Positions 34,107 to 51,839 are shown, numbered from the stretch's first letter. The stretch: 64,000 nt of DNA from Oscheius tipulae (GCA_037178975.1 JASJZH010000003.1:1798001-1862000), one strand, 5' to 3'. Notes: generated from the sequence alone by a model not told the origin. Translations and numbers: made by a program.

Positions 34107-36052
34107 CTAATAATCTCTATTTCTGTTTCTCGGTTTCTGTCTCTTTGTCTCTCTGACTTCGAAAACCGTAATCCTCGGAATGGAATTTCCCTTGGCGGCA
34201 AAGGCAATCGAGTGCCTGCAGTTGTTCTTGAGCTCCATGTGGCAGGTGATCATGTCGAAGTGGTCGAAGGGAGCATTGAAGACGAGCTCGTGGCTCAGAT
34301 GGAGCACTAGGTCGTTCACGACTTCTGACTCCCATAAGTCCTCTTCCGTCTTCAGTCGGTAGGCCGAGTCGACCAGCATTGGATTCTCTCCGCTTCTCGC
34401 TTTTCAGATTCACAGTCGAATTGGTCGAGAGATCGAGCGAGGTGGTCGAACGAAGCGGAGTCGACAGATAGTCACTCTTGACCAACGAGTCATGAGAGCG
34501 GGCCGTCTGAACAGGTATTGTAACTGCTGTCTGAAACTGGTACTCTTTGTCTGTTTCTCTTTGTCAGTTCTGTCTCCCTATCTCTTTGTCTATCTGTCTA
34601 TCTATCTGTCTCTTTGTCTTCCTTGTCTTTCTGCCTCCCCCACTCTCTGTCTGTCACTGTCTCTCACCTTGACTGGTCCTTTCGACTCCAAGCTACCCTC
34701 TTGCAAACTGCTGCTGTCAGAATGGGCCGTATTGGTCGTTGTCACGTTATTCTTCCTCTCTACCGACTGGACACTGATCTTATAACAGTCAGAACGGGCC
34801 GTCTTGGTCGAGTCGTCCTTCTTGACTGGCTTCTTCTTCTTGTCGGGAGGGACAGCTGACTTGCCGCTGTCCTTCTTCCAGCTGACAGATGCACTCTTCT
34901 TGGAACAATCAGACCTGGATCGAGCCTTCCTGACGTCATTTGTCTTCTTTTCGGAAGAATCAGTGAGTTTCGGGACTGGAAAACTCTCCTCAGTACAGGT
35001 AGTCGAATTGGAAGAAAACCTCTGAGTACTGCTGTCGGCGAAACTCTTCCTGTAGCAACCCGACGTGCAGTCGCCGAGAGAGGACGACTCCTTCGACGTC
35101 TGAGTGCTCTTCTCAGTCCTCTTGTCCGTCCCTCGAGAGGCAGCAAGCGAAGAAGGCTTCTCCGGCAGCGGTGAGAGAAGACCAGCCGGGATCTTGGGCT
35201 CTTCAAACAGGTAAGGAATAAGGATAAGGATGGGAGAGACATTGCAGAGAGATCTCGGCATCCACGGAGGAGTTGCGGCCATTGGGATCGTGTGCTCGTG
35301 TCTCACGGCCACGTAGTCCATTCTCCTGTTGCTTGGAGCTCGAGTTGTCCACTGTCTGAGATCCACACGCGTCGCCGTATACTTCTGGCTCGGATCGAGC
35401 TCTGCGGGCGAGACGACGTGCTCATCAGCATCATGAAAGGCCGGGGATCGATCCTGCTGCTGGGTGACCGGACTGTGGATGCCCGTCTCTTCCGGCTTCT
35501 CAGGCGATCGTTCCGGTGACTGAAGCACATTGAGTTCCGATTGGTCGAACATGGATCGACAACAGCCAAGAGCCAGTCTCACACTCTCAACCAGTTGCAA
35601 TGGCTCGAGAAAAAGAGACATCAGCACGAGGATCTTGATCACGTAGTAGCCGGGCACTGTCTCGAAGAATCGGTCGCAGTAGGTCAGAATGGAATAGAAG
35701 AGCCTGGAAATAGATGTCTGTCTCTGTCTCTATCTGTCTCTCAAAGTAAAGCCGCTCACCAATAGATGACCAAATGTTCTGAAGAAGCAGTCTCCTTCGG
35801 GAAAAAGTAAGTGGTCAAGATGGGGTAGACGATGAGGAGAGCATTGGCCACGTAGCTGCCACTCGACGTCTGAAGGAGCAGCAGAGTCGGGATGAGGAGC
35901 ATCTGGGCTGCGAGAGGGACAGTCAGTCCAGAAACATCGGCGAAATGGGCGAGAAAACGAGCGGTGAGGTGGCGAGAGTCGTAGAGATGTCGCTCGAGTT
36001 GGGCTGCCGCGTTCCGTGGAGAAGTCGATGACGACGATGAGACGGTAGACAT
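34107..36052 (-). CDS. REEP (TB2/DP1/HVA22) family protein with MSP-like tail
   Basis: Exon 1 (35760-36052) begins MSTVSSSSSTSP and enters the REEP domain: NALLIVYPILTTYFFPK. Exon 2 (34668-35703) completes it with FYSILTYCDRFFETVPGYYV and MSLFLEPLQLVESVRLAL. A Ser/Lys-rich disordered tail of about 280 residues follows. Exon 3 starts at about 34519 (HDSLVKSDYLSTPLRSTTS). The frame then has to change to reach an MSP-like stretch, ELVFNAPFDHFDMITCHMEL and SIPRITVFE (about 34150-34390). The change can be explained by a 63-nt intron (GTGAAT...CTGAAG) or by a one-base frameshift near 34395. The MSP domain stops after about 45 residues, less than half its usual length of about 110. REEP proteins shape ER tubules; MSP domains bind partner proteins on ER membranes. 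The fusion is inferred. Confidence 0.7.
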
Positions 36053-36055
36053 TGG

Positions 36056-36262
36056 TGAGCAGAGGCGAGCTAGTGACAACTACTTCTATTGTTGAAGTGA
36101 ATCGAAATTTTGTTGCTAGTTCTTTTCGATACGGAACTCTCTAATTACAGCTAACAATAGAAAAATTACAAGTTTTTAGAAAAGAGAACGTTTGTAACTT
36201 TTAGAGGGCAATAAAGTCCGAACATTTCTCTTTTCGTGGTAGTTTGCCTGCGAAGAGAGACA
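36056..36262. repeat. dispersed repeat of about 200 bp, copy 2
   Basis: Same order of blocks as 22991-23190. It begins immediately upstream of the REEP start codon. Confidence 0.7.
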
Positions 36263-36324
36263 GGGAGACAGATACAGAGAGTCAGAATGACAAACATTAT
36301 GGGTGTACCGACGAAAAGTAGGCT

Positions 36325-36500
36325 TCAAGATAAAATCAATCGTATTTGATTGTAGTTTTGAAGAAAGTAATGGCTCATCTCCTGAAGATTTGGCATGAAC
36401 TCTTGCTAACATCCCTTACAATATCCCAGACGTTCAGTTCTGGGTCAAAGAAGTCTCCGAGGACGAAGTTTAGAAGAGCTAGAGAGAGAAGAAGAAGCAT
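36325..36500 (-). CDS. possible small secreted peptide, 45 aa
   Basis: Exon 1 (about 36421-36500) encodes a signal peptide (MLLLLSLALLNFVLG) and DFFDPELNVWDI. A GTAAGG donor, a 38-nt intron and a TTCAG acceptor lead to EMSHYFLQNYNQIRLILS and a stop at 36325. The mature peptide would be about 30 residues without cysteines. A longer frame is open after the acceptor but is out of phase. This could be a neuropeptide-like or truncated gene. Evidence is limited to the signal peptide and one intron. Confidence 0.35.
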
Positions 36501-36502
36501 TT

Positions 36503-37364
36503 CTCTAAATGAAGAGCGGTGAAATGCTGAGGGGAATAAAAAAGCGTTAACGGGAATGATAAAAACAGACAGCTGATAATTAAGCTGTCCATCTTCAGAC
36601 TAATTATCAATTGTCAAACTCTGAAAGCTTTAAAATACAGTGGCTAGTCCTCGCCAAACAGTTTTCGTGCATCACTTCAGAGCCATGTACTCTTACTAGA
36701 GTCTAGTCAGGTGACAATAGAGAGATCCCAGCAGAAGCATCTTCCCATACTGATTCAAAAGTTAACCCAATGCTAAAGGTCATAAAATTTTGGGTGTTAT
36801 CATGATTCTAGGCGAGATCAGCGATAACGGACAAGACTTAGTGTAAAGCTCTTCCTATTCTGATATCAGCAGATCTAATATAATAGATAGTAAAGTGAGA
36901 ACTTTGTTCGATCTGACTGCCTAGATGACTGGAAACCTATTGACAGAGCCAGGGTGACAGCGAGAAACACAAGATGATAGAGTCCAATCCAATGAACATC
37001 AGCTAATGGGAAGAGACGTGAACCCAAGGAAAATAGGATAACTCTCTTTGTCTCTCTCATTCGATCTCTCTTTTACTGTTTACGACTTCTTGTCTGTATC
37101 ATAGAGAGGGGCTGATAATCCTCTTGTCATTCTATCTCTCTACTCTTATCTCGATCATAAAAAGAAACAGTGTGTCTTTTTGTTCTCACTGAATGACTCA
37201 CACGGTCCTAACTCTGGCTGCAGCTGTTCCGAGACAGTTGACATCACCTGAACAAATGTTTATCGCCCAGCTTGCGAAAGAGTCCAGCCTGCTGACGCTC
37301 ATATATAATGCTCTCTTCCACGACCATATTTGTCATTATCTGCATCGGACGACTGTCTTCCCAG
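36503..37364. other. intergenic, nothing recognised
   Basis: A minus-strand 61-codon frame near 36875-37060 has a hydrophobic stretch but no other support. Confidence 0.5.
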
Positions 37365-38233
37365 ATGGATTACGATTTTTCAGAGTTCAATGTCTCCGAG
37401 CCAACCAGAGAATGGTTAAACAAGGTTCGCAAGCCGTTATTTGATGTGAGACAATTTTGAAACCAGGTGGAGGGAGTATTCAAGAAGCAGATTGATGCGG
37501 CAAAAGGCGGTCAAGCCCTCTCTTTCAAAGTGTTCTACGATGACGTCGCCGATGTTTTCTGTGATTTTGTGGTACTGCCATTTGAAAACAAAAAAGAGGT
37601 TGTTACGGGAGCTCCGGAGGCGATAGAGTGGCCAGTTGAGATTGGTGAGTGAATGTGACAGAGAGAGACATAGAGACAGGTAGACAGAGAGACAGATAAA
37701 ATTTCCTTTTCAGACCTGTCTCATGCCACCGAATTCATCCCAAACGGTGATAAGGCAGCTTATGAACTTGTCAAAGAGTCGTGGAGGAAATACGACTGGT
37801 TTACGGAGACCGAACAGGCTTTGGATTTCATTCAAGAAAAGGACGAGAGGTTTGGAACCTACTTGAAACTGTCCTACGACGAGGGAAAAACCAATTTCGA
37901 GGATCTGAAAAGTCAAGAACAGAAGGATTTTGTGATGAAGGTATAGGGGAAAACTCCAACGGAAATGCTTGTTTTAGATTCTCAAGAAGGTTTATGAGAA
38001 ACGAGAGGACAAGATGAACGTAGAGGAAACTCTAAATTTTCTCAAGGACAACTTTGAGAGCATGACAGTGGATCAGAGAAAAGATGTGGTGAAAAAGATG
38101 TCGTGGTTCGTGAAGTGGTATTTAGAATGTGAGAAAGACTTTTCCGCTATAATTCTTTGAAATTTCAGATGTTCATAGTACTTATGGTGATATGGCCTCG
38201 CGCTACCGAGGTTCTTCAAGAAGAGCGTATTAG
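37365..38233 (+). CDS. helical soluble protein of about 230 aa, family not recognised
   Basis: Five exons join in frame: 37365-37424, 37467-37644, 37714-37940, 37978-38128 and 38169-38233. The ATG follows directly on an acceptor-like CTTCCCAG, a context expected for spliced-leader addition with almost no 5' UTR. The protein is rich in Lys, Glu and aromatic residues. It contains FKKQIDAAKGGQALSFKVFY, ESWRKYDWFTETEQALDFIQ, and EETLNFLKDNFESMTVDQRK followed by WFVKWYLE. It is predicted mostly alpha-helical, without signal peptide or membrane segment. It ends RGSSRRAY, and an AATAAA at 38235-38240 starts 2 nt past the stop. Intron 2 (37645-37713) is mostly GACAGAGA. No family was recognised and no function is proposed. 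Confidence 0.65.
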
Positions 38234-38432
38234 AAATAAACCTTTGCACATTGGAAGTAGTATGAAGTCTATGTTATACTGTCTCTTTGTCTCTATCTGT
38301 CTCTCTTTCTGTATCGATAGAATCTATCTGGCAATCACAAACTCCATGAAAAAAACCTGTATTTTAAAGACCTTTGGAATTTGCGCCGCCTTTCTATGTA
38401 AACCAAGATTTTTCTGTTCTTCATCCAGAGAA

Positions 38433-38690
38433 ATGGCTCACCTTCTGCCTCTACTTCTGCTCAACATAGCCCTTCTCGTCCTCGAAGAGCGCAACTCTGC
38501 TTAAACTTTTTGCGATTTCGAAATCAAAGGAATACAAATATATTACAATACTGACCGGCTGGAAATAGTTGTCCCAAAAGCAAAGCGACTCTTTTCATTC
38601 AAAATTCCCTGTTATGGTCTAGATGTTCGCCAAGAACGTCACAATGTCCGTGTTGTCGTCACAAGAAAGCTTCCTTATCCAGGGAAGTGA
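38433..38690 (+). pseudogene. secreted-protein gene with in-frame stop
   Basis: A signal peptide (MAHLLPLLLLNIALLVLEE) is followed by a TAA at 38502-38504. The same frame then stays open: TFCDFEIKGIQIYYNTDRLE, VVPKAKRLFSFKIPCYGLD and VRVVVTRKLPYPGK. The reading beyond the stop is coding-like (alternating hydrophobic residues, two cysteines). I see no intron that removes the stop. Either this is a decayed secreted-protein gene or the stop is an error. Confidence 0.4.
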
Positions 38691-39302
38691 CAAACTTTAC
38701 CGCTGGCTCTTACGCGCCTTAAACTCTCTTGGATCGAGCTAGAACTGCGGGAGGCTACGCTAAAACTTGTTGAATGTCCAAAGGGAGTGCTCATGTGCAA
38801 GGAACCTTCTGAGTGAGACATGCTTCAAACCAAGGAAGGAGCCTTTGACTATGTTAATCGCTATAGTTACACAACATACCGGTGCAGATTTATGACCTTA
38901 TTGTGAGAGTTAATTCTGTTCAATCGAGTCATAAAAAGCTTGCAATGGAAAACACTGAAAGAGACAGTGATATCGAGAAACATTGAGACAGAGAGACAGT
39001 GAGGTAGACAGCTCGATGACTCGCTGCCAGTGCTGACCCCACACATGCGTCCTATCGAGGTTCTTCACTCCCAATTGACCTTGAGATTGACAGTTCGGAA
39101 TGTTCCACGCTTTACTTTTCTGTTCCTTCTCTTTTCAAATTTTTCCTGTCCAAAAACCTCTGTTATCTCTGAACAGACCATCATTCATGACGTGGGACTC
39201 CATGTAGGTGCTTTCCTCACAGCCTATGACTCATGCAGTGTACAAATAGTTTCGTCCTCTTGTCCTCGTCTGTCATTATTTGTTCCAATCTCCCGCTTCA
39301 CC

Positions 39303-39883
39303 ATGGCTACAATAACTCAAGAACCTACTGGATGTGTGGAAAAAGAAAAAGGACCAAAAAGAGACTGGGTTTCGTCTCCGGCGGTTGGTGAGTCCAAAAA
39401 GTCGATTGAGCCTTCAGCAAAAATATAAATAAAAAGAAAGATCCGCTAAAGAAAAAAGTATTTGCGTCCGGGGGGAATCGAACCCCCGTCGAATGCTTGG
39501 AAGGCATCCATGCTGACCATTACACCACGGACGCGATGTTGCAAAATATAATTGACCAAAGGAGATCGCTGGATCCAAAAGGGATTATATCCAGGAACAG
39601 GTTCTGGAGAAAGGATATGATACGAAATATTTCCCGTAATGGGATTTTTACCCTAATCCTGGCCGAGTCTCTTAGGAACTCACCCAAAAAATCCGAACTT
39701 TCAGATTCCCAAGTCTGTGACGGTTGCTGTTTTCTCTGTGGTCTGGGCTGTGGAAGCTGCTGTGAGCATGGACATGGGAATTGCGACTGCCATCACTGTC
39801 ACTGTGGACATTGTGAATGCGGACACTGCGATTGTGGTCACGTCGACTGCGGTCACGTAGATTGTGGACATTGTAACTGTTAA
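39303..39883 (+). CDS. Cys/His-repeat protein, 87 aa
   Basis: Exon 1 (39303-39387) encodes MATITQEPTGCVEKEKGPKR and ends at a GTGAGT donor in phase 1. Exon 2 (39705-39883) resumes in phase with DSQVCDGCCFLCGLGCG. The C-terminal half is a tandem of CGH-containing units (for example CGHCECGHCDCGH and VDCGHVDCGH) ending NC. There are 20 cysteines and about 10 histidines in 87 residues, a metal-binding composition like a metallothionein, but I recognise no family. The stop overlaps a polyadenylation signal (TTAATAAA, 39880-39887), which supports this frame; the alternative frame in the same exon reads as hydrophobic and lacks a matching end. The 317-nt intron contains a tRNA-Gly gene on the other strand and a decayed tRNA-Pro. 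Confidence 0.65.
39463..39534 (-). tRNA. trnG-UCC: tRNA-Gly (UCC)
   Basis: Acceptor GCGTCCG/CGGACGC, anticodon loop CTTCCAA giving UCC, and T loop with GTTCGAT. A T run follows on the minus strand. It lies in the intron of the Cys/His-repeat gene. The 126-nt spacer to 39660 is shared with the copies at 47775 and 61130. Confidence 0.95.
39661..39678 (+). pseudogene. deleted tRNA-Pro remnant
   Basis: GGCCGAGTCTCTTAGG matches the 5' end of tRNA-Pro(AGG) with the D arm deleted. It sits at the place where intact copies of the cassette carry tRNA-Pro. Confidence 0.7.
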
Positions 39884-39887
39884 TAAA
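39882..39887 (+). terminator. polyadenylation signal
   Basis: AATAAA overlaps the stop codon of the Cys/His-repeat gene. Confidence 0.6.
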
Positions 39888-40111
39888 GTGTCTCTCTGTC
39901 GCTCTCTTTCACGTCGCTCTATGTCACGTCACCACAGGAGCTGTGAACATTGTAAACTTTAGTGAAAGCTGTCTACCCCTGAAAACTGAAAATGGTTCCC
40001 TTCCAATTCTGGCCAGTAATTGCAGTTTGGGAGAGAGGAGGAGGCGGCTCTCTATTACGGGTTCCTGGGCGCAACCTAATACCCAAATTGACTGCGACAG
40101 GAGCCGTGAAG

Positions 40112-47725
<7,614 letters not shown>

Positions 47726-47774
47726 AAAGTGTACAAAAATGCAAAATAAACCGTTTAATTTTAAAAAAATGATT

Positions 47775-47846
47775 TGCGTCCGGGGGGAATCGAACCCCCG
47801 TCGAATGCTTGGAAGGCATCCATGCTGACCATTACACCACGGACGC
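47775..47846 (-). tRNA. trnG-UCC: tRNA-Gly (UCC)
   Basis: Same sequence as 39463-39534. It is head to head with tRNA-Pro at 47974 across a 127-bp spacer. It lies 50 bp past the glutamate receptor stop codon, on the other strand. Confidence 0.95.
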
Positions 47847-47973
47847 GGTGTTACCGAAAATAATTGACCGAAGGAGATCGCTGGATCCAAAAGGGATCAG
47901 ATCCAGAAACAGGTTCTGGACAAGACGATAGGATACGGGACATCTCCCGTAAGGAGATTTTTACCCAAATCGT
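47847..47973. repeat. conserved tRNA-Gly/tRNA-Pro spacer
   Basis: 127 bp, near-identical to 61202-61328 and to the reverse complement of 63877-64000; diverged at 39535-39660. Shared blocks include GAAGGAGATCG, CCAAAAGG, GAACAGGTTCTGGACAAGAC and GATACGGGACATCTCCCG-like sequence. It lies 5' of both genes. Confidence 0.85.
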
Positions 47974-48045
47974 GGCCGAGTGGTCTAGTGGTATGATTCT
48001 CGCTTAGGGTGCGAGAGGTCCCGGGATCGATCCCCGGCTCGGCCC
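47974..48045 (+). tRNA. trnP-AGG: tRNA-Pro (AGG)
   Basis: Acceptor GGCCGAG/CTCGGCC, anticodon loop TTAGGGT giving AGG, and T arm CCGGGATCGATCCCCGG. It is the right half of the Gly/Pro cassette. Confidence 0.95.
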
Positions 48046-48251
48046 AGACCTTTTGAGTTCTTAGTTAGCACTAGTGAAATTTTTTGAACCAGAACTTTTT
48101 ATGCCACAACCTGAAATCTTCAGGCCTCAGACTTAATGACTAGCTTTTCCAAGAGTTTTCTGTCCATAGAAGTTATCTCACATTAGTGTGTCCTTATCAG
48201 TCCGAACATTCTTCCGCTTGATCAATTCCCAACTCTTCCAACAAATTTTAA

Positions 48252-48666
48252 ATGACTGAAACTCATTCTCTAGCGGAAGATGCGACAGAGAAACTACTTT
48301 CCGAAAGAGAAGCTACAAAGCCTATAATTCCATTTATTGAACCAGACAGTACTCCTGAAGAGACGCTAATAACCAAAGAACCTACAGAACCCTATAGGCC
48401 CCCATATGACATCGACGCTATTATGGAAGAGTTCTATAGCAAGGAAAGGAGTAGGTCCTGGTTTTTTGTTAACAAAGTTAATGGTTTTCAGATACTTTGT
48501 CTACAAGAGAGGCTTGTTGTGCGTGTTCAGAGGTAAAGTGCTATGATGAGGAAGACCGGGAAAAGTGTTGCTGCTGTTTCTGCAACTTTCTAGTTTACTG
48601 TGCCTGCTATTTTCTTGGAGGTGAATCTGTTTCATGCTGACAGATTGTCTCTGTTCAGAGAAATGA
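48252..48666 (+). CDS. tail-anchored Cys-cluster protein, 111 aa
   Basis: Three exons: 48252-48450, 48492-48620 and 48659-48666. The acidic, disordered N-terminus (MTETHSLAEDATEKLL) leads to a proline motif YRPPYDIDAIMEEFY. Exon 2 has CCACSEVKC, then a hydrophobic cysteine helix CCCCFCNFLVYCACYFLG, and the protein ends EK two residues later. The C-terminal layout (cysteines inside a short membrane helix) resembles the CYSTM tail-anchor module described mainly in plants and fungi. A nearby gene (51247) has the same CCCC-aromatic-C core and a PPPY motif, so the two may be related. The clustered cysteines could be palmitoylated (inference). A degenerate tRNA lies just downstream. Confidence 0.6.
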
Positions 48667-48692
48667 AATTTATGGACATGAACCAGCGGAAA

Positions 48693-48757
48693 AGATTGCC
48701 AGGGATCGAACTCGGGTTGCTCAAATTCTGAGCCCAACACGCTACCTGCTGAGGTAA
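48693..48757 (-). pseudogene. degenerate tRNA-like sequence
   Basis: Minus strand: D-arm-like AGCAGGTAGCG, a loop region GGGCTCAGAATTTGA and T-arm GAGTTCGATCC recall elongator tRNA-Met. Stems are mostly lost and the acceptor does not pair. Confidence 0.4.
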
Positions 48758-48863
48758 ACATTTGTGAGCGTCTCAGACCTTGAGATGCGGCGTCGCCTTC
48801 GGACAGACGGACACCGTTATGCTTTAGAGTAAGAGAGAGAGACAGTTTTATCACCTTCCAAGT

Positions 48864-50890
48864 CTATTTCTTAGTGGCTGTAGTGCTTGGAGCAGATTTA
48901 CTCGGAGCTGTTGACGTTGCCGGTGCTGTGGAATCAGTCTTCGGTGTCTTCTCAGCTTTCGGCTTCCTCGCTGCCTTCTTCTGCAGTTGGATGTCTTGAA
49001 GCGCTTTGACCAGCTTTGTAGCATCGATCATTCGGCCATCACTTCCCACTTTGCCTCCGGGACCACCAGTTCTTCTAAAGTTTTGAGTGTAGAGAAATAG
49101 GTAAAACATACGGAGGTAAGAACTCTTCCTCGGGGATTTCCGGGTCCTCGTCGACACCTAGACGTCGGGGATGGTGATAGCATTGCTCGACCGTGTGTTT
49201 CCGCCAGGACTGTGAAAGTTCTTGGGGAAGTTAAGAGACAAACCTCTCGATTGTTGTCCACCGCCACTGAACACAGGGGACACCATTGTGCTCCCTGGGG
49301 AGCTTTTCTCCCTCTACAAAGGGGGTGATCAACCCCGTCTTTGTCGTCATTCTTGTGCATGGCTAGTCCACAACGAGGACAAGGTACCATAGAATCTCCG
49401 AGGAAGCTGCACCGCTTGAGATAGTGGTCAGTGAGGTCGGAGACCTTAAAAAGATGCTCTGTCTCTCTGCCAAACAGATCCCTTGGAAAATATCAGACAG
49501 GCTTTTGGCTACTAGCGCGTCCTCGGTAGTATAGTGGTGAGTATCCGCGTCTGTCACATGCGAGACCCGGGTTCAATTCCCGGCCGGGGAGAATTTTTTC
49601 TTTTCTAGTTCTCTTTTCCATTTCCCGTTTTGACAGATTGTCATGGCAAAACAATATAAACTTACCAATAGAACCTTTTGACAGTAACGACATCGATTCA
49701 TCATCATACAGCTGACAGCGTAGTGATCCTCTCTACCTCTCTTTGTTCCCAAATTTCGGTCTCCCTCATCACAGAACTCGCAAATTCTGAACAAATATTT
49801 GACGAAAAGTCACATGAAACAGACCCAGAGGTATCGGGTAAGTCGTAAGGATCGTCCCAGACCTGTCCTTCAGGCCCCTTCTGACCAGGAAAGCCATTTG
49901 GGTACAGGCGTTCATTTCTCTTTACGTAAACCTGAAGATTGCTGATTATCACAGTTAGAAGTTCGATTCACATCGTTAGGAGGAATAGTTTTCGGAGTTA
50001 CAGCTCGTTGTGGAGTCTTTGCCCTCTGTGGGGTGCTAGCCCGCTTGACCGATCTCGGTCTGTCTTCAGTCATCGATCTTTCTCTAACTCTTGGGACACT
50101 TCGAGGTTTGAAACGGGCATCTTCCGGGGTCTTTGGTCTAAAACTTGATGCCTCCCAAATACCTCCCGCCTATGTCGTCTCTCTGCCTTTCTGTCTTCGA
50201 AAACTAAAACAGTTTCAAACTACAAAACTTTTGTTATGGTTTGAAGAACACTTGTCAAGTCAAGTTAGTTCTGACCTTCCACTTTTACTGTGCTGCTGCT
50301 TGTCGTCTCTTCAATTCTACCAGGTTAGTGATTCCCACTTCCCTGTTTATCTTGTTCTATATTCCTTCAGTCTCTGTCTCTCTGTCTCACTCTCTCTTTC
50401 TCACCTAACCCATTTCGGAGTCGGAGGCCTCGGTTCCCTATCCGGAGTCCAATTTGAATCCACCCCGAAGGCATGCATCTCATCATTGCCCATGATCAGA
50501 TCAGCATAGGCGTTTCTTACTGCTTTTTCTTTTACCTCAACCACACTTTATGATGTCTTTTGAGCAAATTCATACACTCTCCATGTCCTTGTTAATTTTT
50601 TGAGCTGTCAGGTTGTCCCCGATCAGAATGGCATTACTTCTCTGCTGACCGAGACGCAACAGTTCTCCCTCTGCCTGTGACAGCTCGTCTATAGCTCCTT
50701 CACAGAGATGGGCCTAGAATACTGTCAGAACTCCTTAAAAATTGATACCTTGACAGGAAGGTCTCGTTGCTGATATGTTAGAGCCCGTTTTCTCAAATTG
50801 TTTTTAAGTGTTCTCACAGTACTCAATGGATCCTCCCCAAGTTCAGACGGCTTCTCTCGGTAGCCAGAAGGCTTGTAGATGTTGTTGGGT
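48864..50890 (-). CDS. CEP104-like centrosome/cilium tip protein, C-terminal half
   Basis: Nine exons read on the minus strand: 50749-50890 (NNIYKPSGYREKPSELGEDP), 50576-50713, 50410-50535, 49972-50143 (Ser/Pro/Arg linker), 49825-49931, 49666-49786, 49244-49444, 49112-49209 and 48864-49074. The identity rests on the zinc-finger array: CEFCDEGD...DHY...RCRYCQKV, then DLTDHYLKRC, CPRCGLAMHKND, and CPLCSVAVDNNRESWRKHTV. The order and spacing match the CEP104 C-terminal tandem fingers, which bind tubulin and partner proteins at ciliary and centriolar tips. The N-terminal jelly-roll and TOG regions were not found upstream before the next gene at 51247, so the model is incomplete or the gene is shortened. 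A tRNA-Asp lies in the 49445-49665 intron on the other strand. The C-terminus is Lys/Ala-rich. Confidence 0.75.
49520..49591 (+). tRNA. trnD-GUC: tRNA-Asp (GUC)
   Basis: Acceptor TCCTCGG/CCGGGGA, anticodon loop CTGTCAC giving GUC, T loop GTTCAAT, followed by a T run. It lies antisense in an intron of the CEP104-like gene. Confidence 0.95.
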
Positions 50891-51246
50891 CTGGAAACTT
50901 CGGTATTAAAATCCTATTTCATGGTCGCAGTTTCGACCACTCTGCAAATTTCAAAGCAAATCCATGGATCTGAATGTGAAAATAAAAAATTGTGAGATGT
51001 TTTTTTATCATACCTAGCCACCTAATGCGCAAAAAGTTTTCTGATTTCGAAGAAAAACGCTTTCATGCGCCTTTTCACGTTTCAATACTTATCGGCCACC
51101 CTGTATACATAGGAGTCGAGTACGTAAAAATGATACGTGGAAAAAGACGTTTCCGCACTCCTTATCAGCAATGAACGATCGTCACTCTTTGCTTTTATCG
51201 AAATTTGGCACATATAAGTCTCACACACCACTCCTTGCTATTAATA

Positions 51247-51839
51247 ATGAGCAATTGTTGCCTCTGTTCTGTATTGCTCAACTATTCTCTCACTTCGTCT
51301 GAACTTCTGTCCGCTCCACCGCCTTACGACGAAGCACAGAGAGCTGCGTCACAATATATCACGAGCATTGATGAGACACCATGCCCAAGCGATGAGGTTA
51401 ATTTCGTCGTAATTATCTTCTCTCTTTGTCTGTATTTCTACTTTGAAAATTTCAGCAAGCAACACTTCAACCCGCTGATAAAACAGTTCCTGCTCCCGTC
51501 CCAGCAGTTCGCATTATCCGTCCTGTTTCACCGGCTCGAGTTGACAGAAATCTAGGAGAGCCTGACCTTGAGACCTGCCGCCGACGTCCTACTTCCAGTT
51601 CGGAAGGACCGAGCAGAAATTCGGGGACAACTATCTGCTGCTGCTGCTGGTGCTTTTTATTATGCACGGGCGCCGGTTTGGTTATAATATTATGGCAATT
51701 CTTTGTGGTGTTTATCCTCATTGTAACTCGACCTGGTAAGGAGGACTCTTTTTTCACATTTTGCTGGGCCTCTGCACTTTTCTTTGTCTTGTTTTGTGCA
51801 GCGTTCTATAAATGGACCCGCACATTTGAATGGGAATAA
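51247..51839 (+). CDS. Cys-cluster membrane protein with PPPY motif, 155 aa
   Basis: Three exons: 51247-51396, 51456-51735 and 51802-51839, all in phase. The N-terminus MSNCCLCSVLL is followed by SAPPPYDEA, a PPxY motif of the type bound by WW domains of NEDD4-family ubiquitin ligases. A proline/arginine-rich linker leads to ICCCCWCFLLC and a transmembrane helix (GAGLVIILWQFFVVFILIV), then a short tail YKWTRTFEWE. The stop overlaps an AATAAA (51835-51840). The cysteine run next to the membrane suggests palmitoylation. Together, PPxY plus a membrane anchor resembles NEDD4 adaptor proteins in layout (inference). Compare the 48252 gene, which shares the four-cysteine core. Confidence 0.65.

Noticed and set aside
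51012..51115. mariner-type terminal repeat (ACAGGGTGGCCGATAAGT)
   Set aside because: Only one end is convincing; the second similar block is in the same orientation, not inverted.
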